18,144 nucleotides of DNA from Parafilimonas sp. (GTDB lineage: Bacteria; Bacteroidota; Bacteroidia; Chitinophagales; Chitinophagaceae). The stretch covers positions 1-18,144 of the forward strand of contig JAICKT010000036.1 of assembly GCA_025927795.1 (NCBI GenBank). Direction: 5' to 3'. Of the stretch, positions 1 to 6,746 are shown piece after piece. A model generated the notes under the pieces. The model was not told the DNA's origin, did not search any database, and was given only the letters and a program-made list of their open reading frames with translations. Position numbers and translations under genes: made by a program. Position 1 is the stretch's first letter. Every line of letters begins with the position of its first letter.

Positions 1-456
1 AAAAAAATTGAAGAAGATACCGAACGCTTTTCTTTCAATACTGCCGTTTCTTCATTCATGGTTTGTGTAAATGAATTAGCTGATTTGAAATGCAATAAAA
101 AAGAAATTTTAGAACCACTTACAATTATGCTTTCATCGTATGCGCCGCATGTTGCAGAAGAATTATATCATACGCTTAATGAAGTCTCCCCCACCGGGGG
201 AGATTTAGAGGGGGCTTCTGTTTTAGACGCAACTTATCCAACACTCAATTCAAAATATTTAATTGAGTCAACAAAAGAATATCCCATTAGTATAAACGGA
301 AGATTACGCACTACATTAAATATTTCTTTAGAAGCCAATCAGAAAGAAGTAGAAGAAATTGTTTTGCAAAATGATGTGGTAAAAAAATGGCTCGATGGAA
401 AATCGCCCAAAAAAATAATTTTTGTTAAAGGAAGAATGGTGAATGTTGTAATATAA
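1..456 (+). CDS. leuS: Leucyl-tRNA synthetase, C-terminal fragment (5' truncated)
   Basis: The reading frame is open from the first base (KKIEEDTERFSFNTAVSSFM) and ends at a TAA, giving 151 visible residues. These match the anticodon-binding domain and C-terminal end of class Ia leucyl-tRNA synthetase, which charges tRNA-Leu in the cytoplasm. Family landmarks are the helix around ERFSFNTAVSSFM, the segment PLTIMLSSYAPHVAEELYHTL, and the terminal subdomain with EYPISINGRLR and KKIIFVKGRMVNVVI. Catalytic HIGH and KMSKS motifs lie outside the window. The odd feature is a run of about 11 residues (VSPTGGDLEGA) between ELYHTLNE and SVLDATYP. It is encoded by a C/G-rich repeat at about 182-215 and looks like an in-frame insertion. 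The flanking protein still reads normally, so the gene is probably functional. Confidence 0.93.
   Translation, partial: KKIEEDTERFSFNTAVSSFMVCVNELADLKCNKKEILEPLTIMLSSYAPHVAEELYHTLNEVSPTGGDLEGASVLDATYPTLNSKYLIESTKEYPISINGRLRTTLNISLEANQKEVEEIVLQNDVVKKWLDGKSPKKIIFVKGRMVNVVI
182..215. repeat. C/G-rich interspersed repeat inserted in frame within leuS
   Basis: Perfect 8-bp arms TCTCCCCC (185-192) and GGGGGAGA (196-203) enclose a 3-base loop (ACC), followed by ATTTAGAGGGGGCTT. The GGGGGCTT end can alternatively pair with the AAGTCTCCCCC start. From general recollection, this resembles the CCCCTCTAAATCTCCCC-type repeats common between Bacteroidota genes. A related C/G-rich block is at 12471-12494. 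Its GC content is far above the local coding sequence. Its length keeps the leuS frame open. Confidence 0.7.
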
Positions 457-458
457 AT

Positions 459-488
459 ATGATTCCCACTTTCGCGGTAACGACGGTT
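459..488. repeat. Short interspersed repeat just after leuS
   Basis: The segment GATTCCCACTTTCGCGGTAA plus CGACGG begins a few bases after the leuS stop. It resembles a decayed copy of a hairpin repeat of the form TCCCGCTTTCGCGGGAATGACG seen between bacterial genes; this is recollection of the pattern, not a search. The remaining stem is imperfect (CCC-ACTTTCGC-GG). No run of T follows that would make it a strong terminator. Confidence 0.4.
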
Positions 489-523
489 TAGCGTTTTTTG
501 TAAAAGCAAAATGAATACATTGT

Positions 524-1024
524 ATGAAATACATAACAACCAAAACAACTTTTTTATTTGTTCTTGTCGCAATAATTTTTTGTATCAGTGCATGCAAATC
601 ATCAAACAGTAAAATAAAAAACGATATTGAAATAAAAGAAAATGGTTTGCATGTTGAAGAAGCGTATCTAACAAACGGCAATCAATCGTTAATTGGTAAT
701 GATAATAAAGTAAAGGTTGGAGAACGTATTTCTTTACGTTTGGTAGTTACTGGCTGGACAATAAAAAACGGTAAAGTTTTTTTGGACGCTTCTCAAAGAA
801 CATCAACCAGCGACGGCACTACATTGGCAAGTAATCCTTCCCTATTTGGCTATGTTTATGCCGGAGGTGCATCTGCTGAAAGTGCCAAATACATTCTGTT
901 GTATCAAAACATTGGCGCACTTGATAAACATTACGAGTATATTCAGATCTCTTTTAAAATATGGGATAAAATCAGTAACAAATCAGTTACAGGTTCGTGC
1001 AAATTGCATGTGGATACGCCTTAA
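524..1024 (+). CDS. Putative lipoprotein of unknown function
   Basis: This 166-residue protein starts with a lipoprotein signal: a basic N-terminus, a hydrophobic core (FLFVLVAIIF) and lipobox ISAC with Cys24 as the likely lipidated residue, followed by a Lys/Ser/Asn-rich linker. The mature part (about residues 40-166) alternates polar and hydrophobic positions, as in a beta-sandwich, with a short repeat-like pair NGLHVEEAYLTNG and GNDNKVKVGERISLRLVV; it ends SCKLHVDTP. I do not recognise the family. The start is the ATG after ATACATTGT; an ATG 13 bases upstream is out of frame. It lies 67 bases after leuS and converges on nadE with a 2-base gap. Membrane attachment is well supported; function is unknown. 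Confidence 0.75.
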   Translation: MKYITTKTTFLFVLVAIIFCISACKSSNSKIKNDIEIKENGLHVEEAYLTNGNQSLIGNDNKVKVGERISLRLVVTGWTIKNGKVFLDASQRTSTSDGTTLASNPSLFGYVYAGGASAESAKYILLYQNIGALDKHYEYIQISFKIWDKISNKSVTGSCKLHVDTP

Positions 1025-1026
1025 TA

Positions 1027-2709
1027 TCAGCTCAAATATTTCCCAACAATCGGCACTCGTCTTCCAACACCAAATGCTTTTTCGGATATGCGAATGATAG
1101 GGCAAAATTGGTTGCGTTTATATTCGTTTGTATTAACAAGCTTTAATGTACGGTCAACCAATGCTGCATCTAAACCCAATGCTTTAATTTCATTCGGTCC
1201 TAACCTGCGTTCTATGTAATGATATAATATTTTATCAAGCACTGCATAATCAGGCAAGCTGTCTGTATCTTTTTGCCCGGGTCTTAATTCTGCACTTGGT
1301 GCTTTTTCTAAAATATTTTTTGGAATAATTTCTTTATCGCGATTGATAAAATTCGCCAAGGCATAAATCTGTGTTTTGTAGCAATCACCCAACACACTTA
1401 AACCACCAGCCATATCCCCGTATAAAGTTCCGTAACCTGTTGCGAGTTCGCTTTTGTTTGAAGTGTTGAGTAAAATATAGCCGAATTTATTTGCAACGGC
1501 CATCAACAAATTGCCGCGTGTTCTGCTTTGAATATTTTCTTCAGCAACAGAAAAAGGTAAATTATTAAAAACAGGTTTTAATGTTTCAAGAAAGTCTCCA
1601 TAAATTTTGTCAATGCGAATAATATCATATGGATTATTCAGATTCTTACTCAGTTGCTCCGCATCTTTTACAGAGTGTTCGCTTGAATATGGGGAAGGCA
1701 TTAATATCGCTCTTACATTTTCGTTGCCCAGTGCTTCACAGGCAAGTGAAAGAACAACTGCACTGTCAACGCCGCCTGAAGAACCAAGAATGGCTTTGCT
1801 GAAATTCATTTTTTGAAAATAGTCACGAATGCCAAGCAGCAATGCTTCGTACACCATTTTAATATTTAACCCGGGCTGAAAATCTTGTATATCAAGTTCT
1901 GCATTTGGCAAATGATCTGCTGATTCTATCACAGGTGAATCAATTGTTCCGTCATCATTTACAACCACCGTTTCAAACGCTTCTTTAAACATGGGTAATT
2001 GTTTACAAAGATTTCCATCTTTATCAAACACCAGTGAACTGCCATCAAATACAATCTCTGTTTGACTTCCAATTGTGTTACAATAAAACATTGGCAGCTT
2101 ATATTTCAGCACATTTAATTTTATGGTTGCTTTACGGTCTTCATGATGCGTATAATCAAATGGCGAAGCACTGATATTAATCATCAAATCAGGTTGTTGC
2201 TTTATTAAAGCATCCATCGGGCAAATGCGGTACAAAGGATTATTGCCTAAATTCCAGATGTCTTCGCAAACAGTTATAGCTAATTTTTTTCCTTTGAATT
2301 CAACGATATTCCAATCAAACGCAGGTTCAAAATAGCGATACTCATCAAACACATCGTATGTTGGTAAAAGTGTTTTATGTATCTCTGCTTTTATTGCTTT
2401 TTCATACAAAAAAAATGCACCATTAAATAAATCTTTCCCTTCAATCTTTGGATTTCTTGCAGGGGAACCAATAATCACAGCAATTGTATCGGCATGTTGT
2501 TTTATATCATCAATTGCTTTGTAACATTTATTAATAAAATCATTGAACTCAACAAAATCTCTTGGCGGATAACCGCAAACACACAGCTCGCTAAATACAA
2601 CTATATCCGCTTCTTCTTTTTTTGCCTGCTTAATCGCCGAAATAATTTTTTCTGTATTGCTTTCAAAATTGCCAATGTGATAATTCTGCTGGGCTAAGGA
2701 AATCTTCAT
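1027..2709 (-). CDS. nadE: Glutamine-dependent NAD+ synthetase
   Basis: This 560-residue cytoplasmic enzyme makes NAD+ from deamido-NAD+, ATP and glutamine, the last step of NAD synthesis. Residues 1-270 are a nitrilase-fold glutaminase domain with the Glu-Lys-Cys triad visible as E41 (FSELCVCGYPPRD), K112 (EIHKTLLPTYDVF) and C148 (AITVCEDIWN). Residues 285-560 are the synthetase domain with the ATP-pyrophosphatase loop SGGVDS at 311-316 and the conserved NTSNKSELATGYGTLYGDMAGG stretch at 415-436. An open frame continues 31 codons upstream, but the start at 2709 (MKISLAQQNYHIG) is chosen because the nitrilase fold begins there and GAAGAAA sits just upstream. It diverges from gldB. A nadE/gldB neighbourhood is also known in gliding flavobacteria (recollection). 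nadC, an earlier step of the pathway, lies about 5 kb away. Confidence 0.96.
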   Translation of the reverse strand: MKISLAQQNYHIGNFESNTEKIISAIKQAKKEEADIVVFSELCVCGYPPRDFVEFNDFINKCYKAIDDIKQHADTIAVIIGSPARNPKIEGKDLFNGAFFLYEKAIKAEIHKTLLPTYDVFDEYRYFEPAFDWNIVEFKGKKLAITVCEDIWNLGNNPLYRICPMDALIKQQPDLMINISASPFDYTHHEDRKATIKLNVLKYKLPMFYCNTIGSQTEIVFDGSSLVFDKDGNLCKQLPMFKEAFETVVVNDDGTIDSPVIESADHLPNAELDIQDFQPGLNIKMVYEALLLGIRDYFQKMNFSKAILGSSGGVDSAVVLSLACEALGNENVRAILMPSPYSSEHSVKDAEQLSKNLNNPYDIIRIDKIYGDFLETLKPVFNNLPFSVAEENIQSRTRGNLLMAVANKFGYILLNTSNKSELATGYGTLYGDMAGGLSVLGDCYKTQIYALANFINRDKEIIPKNILEKAPSAELRPGQKDTDSLPDYAVLDKILYHYIERRLGPNEIKALGLDAALVDRTLKLVNTNEYKRNQFCPIIRISEKAFGVGRRVPIVGKYLS

Positions 2710-2882
2710 GTAACTTATTTCTTCTACAAAGTTCGCGCTTAAAAAAATTATTAACAACTTACTTTGCTTACAATTATTTAATTCGCATGATGAAATGAGC
2801 AATTATATTTTCAACCATTTAATTAAACTATAAAGATCTTAATTGCGAATTCCATGTGACAATAAAAAATAAAAGTGCACAC

Positions 2883-3890
2883 ATGAAAATTTTTAGTGTC
2901 TTATTTTTTTGTTTGATATTATTTGCATGTAAAAATAAAAAGCCGGCGCCGGATGTTTCAAACATAAAAATTAATGTGCAGTTAAAGCGGTTTGATAAAG
3001 ATTTGTTTGCCATTGATACCAATAATATTCAGCAGTCTTTAAATAAACTGCAGCAGCAATACGGCTCTTTTTTGAATGACTATTTATATAATATTATGAT
3101 CTTAACGCCGCAGCCAGATACCGTTGCGCAAAAAATAAAAATGTTTTTGCATGATTATAATTATGTGTATAACACCGCAGAAAAACAGTTTGGCAATTTT
3201 GATGATGCATTCAATCAAATAAAAAAAGGGCTGCAGTATGTAAAGTATTATTTTCCTGATTATAAAACACCGGCTAATATTATAACGTTTATTGGCCCGG
3301 TTGAAGGTTATGCAAATGTGCTTACACAAAGCGGGCTGGCAGTGGGCTTGCAATTATATCTTGGAAAAAATTTTTCTGTTTATAGTTCTGAATTTATTAC
3401 TGAAGTTTATCCGGATTACCAGCAACGCAGATTTGAGCCTGCATACATTCCCGTTAACTGCATGAAAAATATTGTCAGTGATATTTATCCTGAAAAAAAT
3501 GGCAGTGATCCTTTGGTTTATCAAATGATTGATGCAGGCAAGCGATTGTATCTCCTCGATCATTTTTTACCACAGCTTGCTGACAGTTTAAAAACAGGTT
3601 ATACGCAGGCACAGTTAAATGGTTGCTATAATAATGAAGCTGATATCTGGAATTATTTTGTTCAGAATAATTTATTGTTTATCACTGACCCGATACAGGT
3701 AAGAGATTATATGCAGGATGGACCGAATACTGAAGTTTTTGGAAAAGCGTCGCCGGGTTTTATTGGACAATTTATTGGCTGGCAGATTGTAAAAAAATGG
3801 ATGAGTGAACATGATAAAACTACATTGCCGCAATTACTCACTACACCGGAAAAACAGATTTATGATGAGGCCAAGTATAAGCCACGATAA
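2883..3890 (+). CDS. gldB: Gliding motility lipoprotein GldB
   Basis: A 335-residue protein with a lipoprotein signal peptide (MKIFSVLFFCLILFAC; lipidated Cys16) and an opening typical of GldB, INVQLKRFDKDLFAIDTNN. Family-like features follow: a YPDYKTPANIITFIGPVEGYANV core, GLAVGLQLYLGKNFSVY, an MKNIVSDIYPE segment, and the terminal block PGFIGQFIGWQIVKKWM. GldB is a cell-envelope lipoprotein required for gliding in Flavobacterium johnsoniae; its biochemical role is unclear. The start at 2883 rather than the in-frame ATG at 2856 is preferred because it begins the signal peptide. It diverges from nadE across 173 bases and ends 4 bases before a convergent gene. No gldC, a common neighbour in Flavobacterium, is in this window. 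Confidence 0.85.
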   Translation: MKIFSVLFFCLILFACKNKKPAPDVSNIKINVQLKRFDKDLFAIDTNNIQQSLNKLQQQYGSFLNDYLYNIMILTPQPDTVAQKIKMFLHDYNYVYNTAEKQFGNFDDAFNQIKKGLQYVKYYFPDYKTPANIITFIGPVEGYANVLTQSGLAVGLQLYLGKNFSVYSSEFITEVYPDYQQRRFEPAYIPVNCMKNIVSDIYPEKNGSDPLVYQMIDAGKRLYLLDHFLPQLADSLKTGYTQAQLNGCYNNEADIWNYFVQNNLLFITDPIQVRDYMQDGPNTEVFGKASPGFIGQFIGWQIVKKWMSEHDKTTLPQLLTTPEKQIYDEAKYKPR

Positions 3891-3894
3891 TAGT

Positions 3895-4194
3895 TTACGG
3901 CTGAAGTATCGGATCCTTTTTGGTTCTTACTATAACTACACCTTTTGCAGCTTTCTTACCATATTTTTTAACTGCTTTACTGCCATTAAAAATATTTACT
4001 GATTGTATTAAGCTTGTATCAAGTGTTTGCATGAAAGAATAATCTTTTATTTTTCCATCAACAATAAGAAGAGGTAATGAATCTTTAGATTCTAATACTG
4101 CGTTTGTGTAGTTAACTGAATCTTTTTTATTTGTTTGAGCGTGGGTTGATTGAATAACAAAAAATAAAACCGCAATAAATAATATTGCTTTCAT
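3895..4194 (-). CDS. Small secreted protein resembling a TonB-receptor plug domain
   Basis: A 99-residue protein with a type I signal peptide (MKAILFIAVLFFVIQSTHA, cleavage probably before Gln20) and a mature domain of about 80 residues. The segments PLLIVDGKIKD, IQSVNIFNGSKAVKKYG and AKGVVIVRTK align by eye with the plug of SusC/TonB-dependent receptors, where the pattern is VDG / I..I.VL.G..A...YG..A..GVI.ITTK. There is no room for a carboxypeptidase-like domain or a beta-barrel, so it is a stand-alone plug-like module. The start at 4194 is chosen over 4224 because it gives a clean signal peptide. It converges on gldB. Its role is unknown; it may be a decayed receptor or a free periplasmic protein. 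Confidence 0.7.
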   Translation of the reverse strand: MKAILFIAVLFFVIQSTHAQTNKKDSVNYTNAVLESKDSLPLLIVDGKIKDYSFMQTLDTSLIQSVNIFNGSKAVKKYGKKAAKGVVIVRTKKDPILQP

Positions 4195-4233
4195 GTGTCT
4201 ATCATTTGTTTTTTTAATGATCACATGTAATTC

Positions 4234-4284
4234 GCTATAAAATTTTTATCGCCGGTTGGCATGATAACTAAAAAATTTTATAGC
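4234..4284. repeat. Perfect 14-bp inverted repeat with nested inner hairpin
   Basis: GCTATAAAATTTTT (4234-4247) is the exact reverse complement of AAAAATTTTATAGC (4271-4284). The 23-base loop contains a small GCC-GGTT-GGC hairpin. It lies between the end of apaG and the start of the plug-like gene, both on the minus strand. It is too AT-rich for a strong terminator and has no T-run on the minus strand, so the function is unclear: transcript hairpin, leader structure or small mobile repeat. Confidence 0.75.
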
Positions 4285-4295
4285 TTATTTCATTT

Positions 4296-4682
4296 CTAAT
4301 TCATCTTTAAAGGAGCAATTAAATCGAACGGGGGAATATTTACTTTAAAAACTTTTTTGTTGTTAAGATTTTCCATTTCGTATGTACCAAACATGCGGCC
4401 AAGCTCTGTACGCAAATTGCAACCGCTTACATATTGAAACTGTTTTGCCGGAAGTAATACAGGCTGCACGCCAACAACACCTTCGCCTTTTACGTCTTTA
4501 TATTCACCGTTACTGTCAAATATTTTCCATGTTCTACGCAACAATTTTACACTAAAGCTATTATGATTTTCTATCGTGATGCGATAAGCGAACATATATT
4601 CATTATTAGCAGGGTTACTGTAATCTGCCTGGTAAAAACTTTCAACGCTTATTTCAACTCCTTCTGAAATTTTAGAAATCAT
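4296..4682 (-). CDS. apaG: ApaG-domain protein
   Basis: This 128-residue protein matches the ApaG family (about 125 residues) over its whole length. It has the FAYRITIENHN strand, LLRRTWKIFDSNGEYKDVKG, the diagnostic GEGVVGVQPVLLPAKQFQY, the SGCNLRTELGRMFGTYEM block and the terminal NIPPFDLIAP. ApaG has an immunoglobulin-like (fibronectin type III-like) fold. In enterobacteria mutants were linked to Co2+ resistance and Mg2+ efflux; the molecular function is not settled. In E. coli it sits near apaH and ksgA, but neither is here. It stands alone on the minus strand, divergent from icd. Confidence in the family is high, in any physiological role low. Confidence 0.92.
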   Translation of the reverse strand: MISKISEGVEISVESFYQADYSNPANNEYMFAYRITIENHNSFSVKLLRRTWKIFDSNGEYKDVKGEGVVGVQPVLLPAKQFQYVSGCNLRTELGRMFGTYEMENLNNKKVFKVNIPPFDLIAPLKMN

Positions 4683-4740
4683 TACGATTGTTTACAGCAA
4701 TAAAGATATGGATTTGAAAATAATTACAACTTGTGAGTTT

Positions 4741-4761
4741 GACAAAAATGTAATTTTTGTC
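4741..4761. promoter_or_regulatory. Perfect palindrome in the apaG/icd divergent region (candidate operator)
   Basis: Arms GACAAAAAT and ATTTTTGTC are perfect 9-bp reverse complements separated by GTA. The site is 59 bases upstream of apaG and 112 bases upstream of icd, a position from which a dimeric regulator could act on either gene. There is no adjacent T-run or upstream gene end, so it is not a terminator. The cognate protein is unknown. Confidence 0.5.
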
Positions 4762-4860
4762 GTTATCGTATCTATTTAAAACTTAAACCCCCGGTATAGT
4801 TTTTTGCATATATAATTTCAGTAAATAAAATTGATTTATTATCAACCAATACTCAATTGT

Positions 4861-4868
4861 TATTTTTG
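4861..4868 (+). promoter_or_regulatory. Possible -7 promoter element immediately upstream of icd
   Basis: TATTTTTG fits the Bacteroidota -7 consensus TAnnTTTG exactly and ends 4 bases before the icd ATG. The nearest upstream TTG that could be a -33 box (4831-4833) is 27 bases away, somewhat more than usual. If it is active, transcription would start at or next to the ATG, giving an essentially leaderless mRNA. In such AT-rich DNA the match could be chance. Confidence 0.3.
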
Positions 4869-4872
4869 CTTT

Positions 4873-6327
4873 ATGCGAAAAATAGCAGTTGCAAAGGGCG
4901 ATGGTATTGGGCCTGAAATAATGGATGCGGTATTAAAAATTTTTTATGAAGCAAAGGTTCCGTTGGAATATGTGCTTGTTGATATGGGCAAATGGGTGTT
5001 TGATAAAGGATTTAATAATGGTATGACGCCCGAAGCAAAACAAACGATTGAAACACTCGGCATTTTATTTAAAGGACCAATGGAAACACCAAAAGGGAAA
5101 GGTGTGAAAAGCATAAATGTTACAGCACGTAAAACATGGAACACGTATGCAAATACGAGAACCTTTCAAACATTGCATGGCGTGGATACAGTATTCAGCA
5201 AGGCAGGAATTCCGGTTGATATAACTGTAGTACGCGAAAATATAGAAGATACTTATGGTGGTATTGAACACATGCTGACTTATGATGTAGCATTGAGCAG
5301 AAGATTTATTACACGCCCCGGAAGTTTACAGGTGATTAAGTATGCGTTTGAAATGGCGAAGAAAAAAAATGCACGTAGAATTACCTGCGCGCACAAGGCA
5401 AATATTATGAAGATTACGGATGGTTTGTTTCTTGATGTTTTTTATGAAGTAGCAAAAGATTATCCTGAATTAAAATCTGATGATGTAATTGTGGATGATT
5501 TATGTATGAAGCTCGTTACACGTCCGGATAATTTTGACGTAATCGTACTAACAAATTTGCAAGGTGATATTGTAAGTGATTTATGTGCAGGATTGGTTGG
5601 CGGTTTAGGTTTTGCACCGTCTGCAAATATTGGCGATTACATCTGCATCTTCGAAGCAGTGCACGGCACAGCACCTGATATTGCCGGAAAAAATATTGCG
5701 AATCCAACCGCATTATTATTAAGCGGCATTGGCATGTTACGCCATTTGGGTTTTATGGAAACTGCTGTTACTATTGAGAATGCATTATTATATACACTTG
5801 AACAAGGCGTTCATACGGGCGATTTTGGTGATAAATCAAAACCTGCGGTTAACACAACTGAATTTGCAAAAATTATTATTCAAAATTTTGGCAGGCAACC
5901 ACAACAAGGTGCCAAATCTTTTTTAAGCGATAAGCCTGTAACAGAAACGCATTTTCAATTAGAAAAAAATTCAATGATGGAATCTGCGGAAAGTTCAACA
6001 GAAAAAATTATTGGTGTTGATTTTTTTATTGAAAGCAATGAGCAACCTATCAATATTGCCAATAAATGTTTGCGTCATGCCGGCGTTAAATTTAAATTGA
6101 TAAATATTAGTAATCGCGGTACGCAGGTTTGGCCAACCGGTTCGGTTTATACGAATCTTGTCAATCAATATAACGTGCGTTTTGAAAGTATTGATAACAT
6201 TCCGCTTAATCAGCAGGATGTGCTTGGTTTATATGTAAGCCTTAGCGGAGATTTTAAAATCTGTTCGTCTGAGTTGTTATTGTTGTTAGGTGATAAACGT
6301 GCTTACAGTTTAGCGCAGGGGCAGTAA
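4873..6327 (+). CDS. icd: NADP-dependent isocitrate dehydrogenase, Thermus-type with C-terminal extension
   Basis: This 484-residue TCA-cycle enzyme converts isocitrate to 2-oxoglutarate and CO2. The isocitrate/isopropylmalate dehydrogenase fold covers residues 1-345: GDGIGPE at 9-15, substrate-loop S80 and N82 (KSINVTARK), R121 and Y128 (VVRENIEDTYGGIEH), metal-binding aspartates in GDIVSDLCAGL (232, 236), and the nucleotide loop HGTAPDIAGK at 264-273. A further domain of about 140 residues (IIGVDFFIES, INISNRGTQVWPTGS) matches the C-terminal extension of Thermus thermophilus isocitrate dehydrogenase. This separates it from isopropylmalate dehydrogenase and the E. coli-type enzyme. The ATG at 4873 is used because the beta-strand before GDGIGPE begins there; an upstream in-frame ATG at 4831 would add an unrelated 14 residues. 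Cofactor specificity is inferred from the family. Confidence 0.93.
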   Translation: MRKIAVAKGDGIGPEIMDAVLKIFYEAKVPLEYVLVDMGKWVFDKGFNNGMTPEAKQTIETLGILFKGPMETPKGKGVKSINVTARKTWNTYANTRTFQTLHGVDTVFSKAGIPVDITVVRENIEDTYGGIEHMLTYDVALSRRFITRPGSLQVIKYAFEMAKKKNARRITCAHKANIMKITDGLFLDVFYEVAKDYPELKSDDVIVDDLCMKLVTRPDNFDVIVLTNLQGDIVSDLCAGLVGGLGFAPSANIGDYICIFEAVHGTAPDIAGKNIANPTALLLSGIGMLRHLGFMETAVTIENALLYTLEQGVHTGDFGDKSKPAVNTTEFAKIIIQNFGRQPQQGAKSFLSDKPVTETHFQLEKNSMMESAESSTEKIIGVDFFIESNEQPINIANKCLRHAGVKFKLINISNRGTQVWPTGSVYTNLVNQYNVRFESIDNIPLNQQDVLGLYVSLSGDFKICSSELLLLLGDKRAYSLAQGQ

Positions 6328-6360
6328 CAGTTTCCAGTTTGTAATTTCCGGTTTGCAATT
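6328..6360. repeat. Short degenerate repeat after icd
   Basis: The segment right after the icd stop contains internally repeated units CAGTTTCCAGTTTGTAATT and TCCGGTTTGCAATT, variants of a (C)AGTTT/(C)GGTTT motif. It has the look of the low-complexity interspersed repeats found between Bacteroidota genes. It fills the gap between the convergent icd and SUI1-family genes. No strong terminator stem is visible. Confidence 0.4.
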
Positions 6361-6380
6361 AATTGTGCCGATTACGATAC

Positions 6381-6725
6381 TTATATTCTTCTGCTTTGTT
6401 TATAATCATTCTTCATCAGCCATTGTAAAATTTTATCACGCTGATCGCCCTGGATTATAATTTCACCATCTTTTACACTGCCCCCCGTACCGCAAAAATT
6501 TTTAAGTTTTTTTCCAAGTTCTTCCAAATTATTATTTGTACCGATAAAATTTTCTACAATAGTCACAGCTTTGCCTGCGCGATGTTTGGTTTCTAATTTT
6601 ATTTTTAGTTTTTGCTGATGAGGTGCTAAGGTTTGGTGTTCATTTTCTTCATCGGGTTGAAATGAAAAGTTTGGGTTTGTGCTGTAAACAAACCCACGTG
6701 CATCAGGTTTATTTTTTTTACTCAT
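6381..6725 (-). CDS. SUI1/YciH-family translation initiation factor
   Basis: This 114-residue protein has a disordered N-terminal part (1-38) and a SUI1/eIF1 core at about 39-108: KIKLETKHRAGKAVTIVENF, NNLEELGKKLKNFCGTGGSV and KDGEIIIQGDQRDKILQWL. The GTGGSVKDG loop followed by IxIQGD is the family hallmark. The bacterial family (YciH) is related to eIF1 and is thought to bind the small ribosomal subunit and affect start-site fidelity; its role in Bacteroidota is not established. It begins 21 bases after the nadC stop on the same strand, so it is probably co-transcribed with nadC. No Shine-Dalgarno sequence is apparent. Confidence 0.9.
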   Translation of the reverse strand: MSKKNKPDARGFVYSTNPNFSFQPDEENEHQTLAPHQQKLKIKLETKHRAGKAVTIVENFIGTNNNLEELGKKLKNFCGTGGSVKDGEIIIQGDQRDKILQWLMKNDYKQSRRI

Positions 6726-6746
6726 GAAATATGAAGCTTGTTTAAG

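Noticed and set aside
2710..2802. 31 extra N-terminal codons for NadE
   Set aside because: The extension has no similarity to the nitrilase domain and the family starts at MKISLAQQNY; the ATG at 2709 has a reasonable upstream region.
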